Source: Brachypodium distachyon (Eukaryota > Streptophyta > Magnoliopsida > Poales > Poaceae). Taken from it: 64,000 bases of DNA. The notes below the pieces were generated by a model. It saw only the letters and a list, made by a program, of their open reading frames with translations. It was not told the DNA's origin and did not search any database. The stretch covers positions 7,968,613 through 8,032,612 of the forward strand of contig NC_016135.3 of assembly GCF_000005505.3 (NCBI RefSeq), written 5' to 3'. The translations under genes and the position numbers were made by a program. Positions 57,430 to 64,000 of the stretch are shown here, one piece after another. Each line of letters begins with the position of its first letter. Position 1 is the first letter of the stretch.

Positions 57430-60134
57430 TGTAACATCCCAATTTTCAAAACTCTTCATATGCATTGCATATCATAAGCATCATGTGACCTTTGCATTTG
57501 ATCACTTTCAAAATCCTAAAATTTTCCCAGAAAACCCTTTTGCGAAAATGCTTTATTTTGATTTTGGGCTTGATCTTGCTTTGAGTATTTACATTTTAAC
57601 CCATGAGGTTATTGGTTTAAAAAGGGATTTAATGCATATATAAAGCTATCCCATAAATTGACTTTTGAAAGTGTTTTGAAAAATAATTTGTTTCGATAGC
57701 CTAAGGGCCCTAAAAGCCATTTTATAGGCAAATGTTTTTTTAAATATTTTATTTTGAAAAAATTCTTGTTCCAAAAGTTAGATCATATGAAAATATGATT
57801 TTACAAATTTTGTTGCATTTTATTTGGAGTGATTTGGAGCTTCGAATCAATTTTGAGGTTCAAAAACAGAAAATAGATAAAAGAAAAGGAAAAACCGAAA
57901 CCGGACCGAACCGGCCGAACCGGACCAGGCCGACCGGCTCCGCCGCGCCCGGACCGCCCGCAGCCACTGACAGTGGGCCCCACGCCTTCTCCTACCTCCA
58001 ACTGCCTCCGGATTCCATGCCACGCACGACTCCGAGTCGCCCACGATCCCGTTCCGATTTCTTCGCGCATGAGCCTCCAATTCCAAATCCGTGCACGTCA
58101 CCCCGAAGCACTCGCGTTTCTCCTCCAATTCCCCCAAACCGCTCATCCAATTTTGCCCCGGTTTCAATTTAGTTGCTCGCCGGAGTTTCTCTCGGCCGCC
58201 ACCGATTTTCGCGTTTTGCCGCCGTTCCGGTGAGTCTCCGCCCGCGCCGACCTCCTAATCCTCTTCCTCTCTTCGTTGCGCACGTAGTGACGCGAACCGT
58301 CCTCGTTTTGGAGCCACCCCGCACCGCCGTACGCCTTCTTCCCTGCCCCGCGCCGCCCCTGGCCGCCCGCCGTCTCCGCACCGCCCCCCCGCGCTGCCCG
58401 CTCCGCCGCGCGCCGCCACCCAGCCGGCGCCGCCTGCCCGCACAGCCGCCGGCGAGCTCGCCTCGCCAGCCGGAAACCCTAGAACCGGGCCAGTCAGATT
58501 TTTCCACGTGGCAAAGCTTTATTTTTTTTTATTTCGGCCGAATTAGATAATGCAATTTTGCGGAAAGGCCCCTACAACTTCAAAGCATCACATGTTTCAA
58601 ACCGTTTGTCCAAAAATTGCGATCCGCACCTTTCTGGAATCGTCACAACTTGTAGAATATTTTGGCAATCTTTAACTTCAGTTTTGAACAACTTAGACAG
58701 AAGCTATTGACAGAATGGTTGAATATGGTTTAAATTTCAAATGAATTGTTTCAAAATAGTTTTGAGCATGTTATCTTGCTGTAAAATTATTTAAACTTGT
58801 TCTCTGTCCATTAGGACCAGAAAAGAAATTATTTTGTGAATAATCATGGCATACAAGTTTAAATATTGCTCTATGTTGCAAAAACCACGCAATCTTTTAA
58901 TTTAAACCCAATCCATGTTTCATGCATATTAATTAGCACTTTGTTGTTGTATAATCCGTCCAAATCATTTGAAAAACTTTTCAAAACAGAAACGAAACCT
59001 TTTACTTTTGAAGTAACCTTTGTGTGCGTCATCATAGCATATGCATCATGGCATGATTTTGTATTGAATGTTGTGTTTATTGTGTGTGTTCCTTTTATTT
59101 TAGATTGTGTGGAGTGTAATCCTTGTTGTTGCGAAGACTGCGAGAACTACCACAACCTTGGACAAGGCAAGTTCACTTTGATCATTCTCCTAAATATTTT
59201 ATTATGCACTAGATGCTTTATTAGATGCATCAGGAATATTACTCGTACTTCTATGCTAGCTATAAATCCCAGGTAGTCTAATTTACCCTCGCCATTACCT
59301 TGCTACCAAAATTGCCATCGAGTGTAGTTGAATGCTAGGTTATGGTAGTATCGTGGGAGAAATAACTACATTATGATATTGTTATGCCTTTGGATATGAA
59401 ATGTTTTGTTAGATGTAAGGCAAAATAATTAATTCAATGAACCGTCCTGGGTGGGCTGCTTTGAAGATTTTGAGGATTAGCGGCGTCAGGTCCATTTCTA
59501 TGGGTCCCTCTGAGTCGAGTTCCTGTGGATTCAGGAATGGATCGTCCATGGACGTCTCTCCCGTGGATTCGGGGAGCGCCTACGTTGCAAATGTGGAATG
59601 CCACCTGGGGTAACCGAGACTGGACTAGTTTACTATTTAGAAGCTTCCAGTACAACCACAATGCTATATGGGCTCTGGCGAGACAAGAGTAAGTTGTATG
59701 AACCTAGACCCGAGGAATTGTACTGAGGTAGCCGTGTAGGGGGAGCGTGATTCTCTCGTGGTTTAGGGAATTACCTCTGAAAATCTCGTAATCGATGCCG
59801 TTGCTACTCTACCCTGAGGACAGCAAGGGATTAACACGTCGGTTTCTTGTGGGGAATGTGTACAAACTCTCGAGAGCGTCAAAACTAAGTAAGGAAAGTC
59901 TCACTCATTCTAACTTCTTAAATAAAATGGATGGTTGAACAGGGTAGGGGCACTTGATGAATCCACATCAATGTGCTCTAGGATAATAGGAGCATGGGTG
60001 TGTCTACCCCGTGTCCAATAGTGATAAAATTTCTATTTGATTAAAAGATAGGATTCAATAACTAGGCGTTTATGCAAATAGCTTGAACCCCACTTTACCA
60101 CATTATGCATATATTTGGTAGGCTCTGGTATAAC
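57430..60134 (+). repeat. 3' LTR of the Tekay-type element (interrupted copy C)
   Basis: Starts TGTAACATCCCAATTTTC after the polypurine tract and follows solo LTR copy A for 2.7 kb, until GGTATAAC where the next element enters; the equivalent position in copy A is near 25382. Confidence 0.92.
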
Positions 60135-61090
60135 TGATGAGGACATCCCAACTAATGATACAACCACAGCCCCTACAGCACATACACCTCAAGTACCGGA
60201 GATACATGGACCAATTACTAGAGCTCGTGCACGACAACTAAATTATCAGGTACTTTCGTTCCTCGGTACTTCATTTAATATTAATGAGAACATGCTGCTG
60301 CCTAAGATGGGTTCTTTTATGTGTTTTAGGAATGAAGGACCTAGCTTGCACCTCAAGGATCAGCGTTGGACAGCAAACCATGGAGGTGGCAGCAAGGTGG
60401 CGGGAGCTAGCTCAAGTGATGATTTCAGAACATTGAAACCGCCATAACGAGAGATGAGAAGAAGGCCGCATCCTCTTCATCAATGGGATTTCGGCCAAGT
60501 GGAGGATTCTCCCTCCAATGGGTATCTATGGGCCAAAGATGAGGGTTATAACCTTGCTTTATTGGGCCTAAGGCCATGTAATAGGGTCCAGCCAATTTTT
60601 AGATGTTTTCGTTGTGTTTTAGGAGGATTCCTAGGCCGTTTCGGAGTCCCTCAAGGACCTGTCCGAAAACCACCTAGTTCCCCTCCTATTTATACCCCAT
60701 GAGCCCCCCCATGGAGCCTTGGGTTTTGATTAGATAAAGTTTAGCCTTTGCTACTTTCGTGTAATCGCGTGTGTCGGTTAGACCACCTGTTTTACCGTCA
60801 TCAAGACTCCAACTATATTGAGTATTCAGATTCGTGAACCTTCATATCTCCTATTCGCAATTTCAGATTGCTTTTCATCTTGTTCTTGCTTGTTCTTCGA
60901 TTGCTTGCAGGAACAAAGACCTTCGTGGTCAGGTTGATCGTGCCCCCGCGGGATCAATAACCTTCTGGAGTTGGTGTATCGATCGCTAAGGCGCTGCCTC
61001 CTAGGTTGTAGTCGGATCGTCAACGTCACCTCCTACCAAATCGATAATTAGGTATCTCATCGAAAGATCGGGACACCCTCGAGGCTATCA
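60135..61090 (+). repeat. 5' LTR of the terminal gypsy element (956 bp)
   Basis: Starts TGATGAGGACATCCC, ends CTCGAGGCTATCA, two bases before the primer-binding site. An open frame at its start (60136 to 60447) encodes GPITRARARQLNYQVLSFLG, the C-terminal motif of this group's polyprotein, so pol probably ends inside the 3' LTR. TATTTATAC near 60690 is a TATA candidate. Confidence 0.88.
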
Positions 61091-61092
61091 CG

Positions 61093-61104
61093 TGGTATCA
61101 GAGC
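61093..61104 (+). promoter_or_regulatory. Primer-binding site, initiator-Met tRNA type
   Basis: TGGTATCAGAGC follows the LTR by two bases. Confidence 0.93.
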
Positions 61105-61448
61105 TTAAGGTTGCTCGGTGAGATTTTTCCAGTTTATCCGTAGTTTAGATCTGTTTTTACCTATCGTCCAGAAAAAGCCAAACAAAAATTAGAATTAGTT
61201 ACCTTGTCCTAGAACCAATCTGAGCCTTGCAATTTTCACATTAGTATTTGCATTGTTGAATCTTTGCTGCATTAATCGTGTCGAGTTGCTGGATTAGATT
61301 GGATCGTTTTTCAGATTTTTTCTACTAGATCGAACTTGCTTTTGGTTTTCTTGTTCTTCGTGTGACGCAGGTTTCCTTCATCAATCTTCCGCCGCCAAAC
61401 TTCCTGCCACACCACCGCCATAATCTTCCGCCGCCACCATATCTTCCA

Positions 61449-61565
61449 CCGAGTCCCTCTTTGAGTCCTACACCGAGTCCTTCTTCCAGTCCTACACCGA
61501 GTCCCTCTTCCAGTCCTACACCGAGTCCCTCTTTGAGTCCTACACCGAGTCCAACATCGAGTCGG
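61449..61565 (+). repeat. 24-bp tandem repeats in the leader of the terminal element
   Basis: About four and a half copies of the same unit as at 10201-10330, at the corresponding place. Homopurine tracts follow near 61678-61760 and 62215-62288. Confidence 0.9.
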
Positions 61566-62702
61566 CAAGTTATAGTTTTCAGCCGCGAGTTCGAGTCCGA
61601 GTCCAATCAAGAGTGCTTTTGGAAAGTGTTTCATAATAGATCGATTTTTGTTTAGAGATCAAGTTGTTCAGAAAGTTGTGAAAAAAAAAAAAGAAGGGAA
61701 AGAAAAAAAAAAGGAAGAAAGAAAGAAAAAAAAAAACGGAAAAAAAAAAGAGAGAAAGAGTTCGAGTCAGTTTCGGACCCGAGTCCGAGTAGAATTTTAG
61801 TTTCGGGTGGGTTTGACCCGTGTTCAGTAAAACGGACGTATCTTTTGCATACCAACTCGGATTTGGACGTTCTTGGACTTTTTGGAAAGCTCACGACGAG
61901 GTGCATCAGGAAATATCCAGGGCAACGCCCTGCACTTTGACCCTCAAATTCGGCCTCTAAGGTGGACTTTTCGAGCTCCAAAGTTTCTGCACCCGTTTTA
62001 CGGCACCGGGGCAGCGCAGTATATCTCAGTTTTCTCCACCGTCCGACCTCCGTTTCGAGTGATCTTGCACTTGTTGGAAAGCTTGTTTTGATACGCTTCT
62101 AACCCATATTTTCTCATATTTTTCTGAGTTTTCCTTACTACAGCCTTTGCTATTCTCCTACAGACCGACGTGCAGCTTTCCGGTCTTAACTTCTTTTGCG
62201 TGAGTTTCTGGGGATAAAAAAAAAAAATAGAAAAGAATAAGAAGCCAAACAGAAGGCCACAAAAAGAAAAAAAAAAAGAGAGAAAAAATATTCCCCAGAG
62301 ATTTACTTGTTTTACCTTTCATTTGATCTTTCCTTTCTACCTTTTTCAGTATCTAGGCTTAGTTAATTTCTGTAATTCGTTCTTGTCGACTCCAGCAACT
62401 AGGACTAGCATTTTTGAGCATATTTTCAACTTTGCATTGCTGATTTGATTATTCGCTTTTCCTTGCTACTCACATAAGCCTCCAAGCTCCACAGATTCTA
62501 CACCTAGGTTGGTTTGCCTCGAGGCATCGATACACTAATCTTCGGAGGGCTTGTTCTCGCTGCTGGCCATCACCTTCCTGTTTGCGGGGTAAGAACGAGT
62601 AAGAACTTGATTAAAAGTTGAGTGGAGTGATCTTTGGAACCCCACATCCTAGTAGTGCATAGGGATTTTTCCTTGTGATTTGTTTCTTGTTTTCTCCTAA
62701 CG

Positions 62703-64000
62703 ATGGCAGGTTCTGACGATGATTTACAAGGCCACTCTCCACGCACAAAGGGCATTATTTCACATTTTGATCGCAAGCTTAGGCTCCGTAACGAGGAGCT
62801 GGATGAGGACGTTCGGGTTGCGAATGAGAGACTTGGAACCTTGGAGAGCGCGCACATTGAAACAAATACCAAGCTAACATCTTTACAGAATTCTGTTGCT
62901 ACCATTAGTACTTCTCTGGCAGAAATCACGACGCAACTGGCGGCAATTGCTGCAACGACCATCGCTACACCGGGAGGAAACAATACACACAACCAGCGGA
63001 CCGCTAATAAGGGTACCTTCGCAAGCGAGGTTGAGGAGAACGACGACGACTACTCCGCGGATACGGAACACGACGGGGCCGTAAACCATCACAACGACCG
63101 TGATCATCGCCGAACTCGTTTCAACCGCCGAGGTATGGGACCGACACGACCTCACAGAGAGGAACATGACTCGCTGCATTCTATTAAACTTAAGGTTCCT
63201 CCTTTTGATGGAAAATATGACCCTGATGCTTACCTTACATGGGAATTAGAATTGAGTCAAAAATTTACTTGCCATGATTTTCCTGCTAATAAGAGGGTTA
63301 GGGCTGCTACTAGTGAGTTTACTGATTTTGCTTCTGTTTGGTGGCATGAGTATTGTATTGCACATCCTAACGCTATACCACCAACATGGGATGATTTGAA
63401 AAGAATTATGCGCGCTAGATATGTTCCTTCATACTATTCGCGTGACTTGTTAAAGAAACTACAACAATTAAGGCAAGGTAGTAATTCTGTCCAAGATTAT
63501 TATCAAGAAATGCAAAAGAACATGTTACGTTGTGGTTTAGTTGAGAATGAGGAAGCTGCTATGGCTAGATTCTTTGGTGGTTTAAATCGTGAAATTGCTG
63601 ACATTGTTGATTATAAGGAGTATAATTCTATCAATCGATTGTTTCACATTGCTTGCAAAGCTGAAAGGGAAGTGCAGGGACGACACGCGAACGCGCGGAC
63701 TAACTTTTCTGCAGGTCGTACTTCCTCATGGGCAGCACGCAGCCCCGCTGCCCCTTCCACACGCCCAGCTGCACCCCCTACACGTCCGGCTGTTCCGACT
63801 ACTTCCACCAACAAGCAAAGTACCTCTACACCTACATCCGCAAAGGTTGGACCAGCAGCAACAAGAAATACACCCGCTGCCTCTGCACAAAGTTCAGCAG
63901 CGTCCGTTGCTTCCACCGGACGGACCGGAGATAACCAATGTCGTAGGTGCAAAGGATACGGGCATTTTCAGCGGGACTGTCCAACCAAACGCGTTATGAT
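62703..64000 (+). CDS. Gag of the terminal gypsy element, intact, open to the right edge
   Basis: From ATG at 62703 (MAGSDDDLQGHSPRT) the frame is open for more than 430 codons and leaves the window. Residues about 30-80 look like a coiled coil (ERLGTLESAHIETNTKL). The gag core begins at about residue 162 (IKLKVPPFDGKYDPDAYLTW) with WWHEYC, WDDLKRIMRARYVP and VQDYYQEMQ. A Pro/Thr/Ala/Ser-rich linker follows, and the CCHC knuckle CRRCKGYGHFQRDC lies near 63940-63981. Gag packages element RNA in particles. The core matches, in order, that of the gag-only ORF at 11449. Confidence 0.92.
   Translation, partial: MAGSDDDLQGHSPRTKGIISHFDRKLRLRNEELDEDVRVANERLGTLESAHIETNTKLTSLQNSVATISTSLAEITTQLAAIAATTIATPGGNNTHNQRTANKGTFASEVEENDDDYSADTEHDGAVNHHNDRDHRRTRFNRRGMGPTRPHREEHDSLHSIKLKVPPFDGKYDPDAYLTWELELSQKFTCHDFPANKRVRAATSEFTDFASVWWHEYCIAHPNAIPPTWDDLKRIMRARYVPSYYSRDLLKKLQQLRQGSNSVQDYYQEMQKNMLRCGLVENEEAAMARFFGGLNREIADIVDYKEYNSINRLFHIACKAEREVQGRHANARTNFSAGRTSSWAARSPAAPSTRPAAPPTRPAVPTTSTNKQSTSTPTSAKVGPAATRNTPAASAQSSAASVASTGRTGDNQCRRCKGYGHFQRDCPTKRVM

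Larger units (their letters stand above)
53078..60134 (+). mobile_element. Tekay-type chromovirus (Ty3/gypsy) with large internal deletions
   Basis: Truncated 5' LTR, an upstream ORF, gag remnant with CCHC knuckle, protease, RT, RNase H, polypurine tract (AAGGGGG, 57416-57422) and 3' LTR. Integrase and chromodomain are missing: after an RNase H tail ending SEIRTIKDN the text jumps to [10 protein letters not shown] and the LTR. The 3' LTR is cut at 60134 by the next insertion. The motifs [12 protein letters not shown] and [11 protein letters not shown] suit Del/Tekay chromoviruses. Confidence 0.85.
60135..64000 (+). mobile_element. Gypsy element, 5' end (candidate autonomous partner of the gag-only family)
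   Basis: LTR 60135-61090, canonical primer-binding site, leader with 24-bp repeats and purine tracts, then an intact gag open to the window edge. The last ~410 bp of the LTR and the whole leader resemble the gag-only element at 8839. It is inserted in the Tekay-type 3' LTR. Whether pol is intact cannot be seen. Confidence 0.85.

Overview
The window looks like a plant nuclear genome, most likely a large-genome grass. The evidence is an Angela/BARE-like Ty1/copia element, several Ty3/gypsy families with 5-bp target duplications, Stowaway MITEs with TA duplications, and one intron-rich host gene with GT-AG junctions. Nearly all other DNA is nested transposable elements. No rRNA, tRNA, CRISPR or bacterial feature was seen.

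Layout. 1-4505: 5' part of a minus-strand Tat-type gypsy element (RT intact to the left edge, gag and protease frameshifted) with its 824-bp 5' LTR. It lies in another plus-oriented Tat-like element (about 4506-16026) that carries a broken antisense ORF and ends in a short 3' LTR. That host also holds a solo LTR (4532-5540, TSD ACACA) and a complete young non-autonomous element (8839-14004, TSD TTTCC) that has gag but no pol. 16040-18230: copia remnant and intergenic DNA.

18231-28133: the only convincing host gene, nine exons that splice to a 343-residue protein I do not recognise, with a C-terminal membrane anchor. Intron 3 holds a hAT-like element. Intron 6 holds another hAT-like element, itself split by a 3.2-kb solo gypsy LTR, plus two Stowaway MITEs. 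28134-39180: a LINE-like retroposon on the minus strand (30595-31990), a MITE, minisatellites, and a 3.3-kb solo LTR (33494-37833) with a second solo LTR inside it.

39180-64000 is a chain of insertions: an Angela-like copia element, interrupted by a Mutator-like element (42995-49393, 9-bp TSD) that contains AAA-ATPase and PPR gene fragments and a scrambled gypsy piece; then a minus-strand SIRE/Maximus-like element, a gypsy LTR fragment, a deleted Tekay-type chromovirus, and finally the 5' end of a gypsy element with an intact gag running off the right edge.

The most interesting relation is between the gag-only element (8839-14004) and the terminal gypsy element (60135-64000). They share the last ~400 bp of the LTR, the primer-binding site and a ~1.6-kb leader with 24-bp repeats, which suggests a parasite and helper pair. 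The gag-only ORF runs about 215 codons into its own 3' LTR, and that LTR frame is open in all four LTR copies here, including a diverged one whose larger indels keep the frame.
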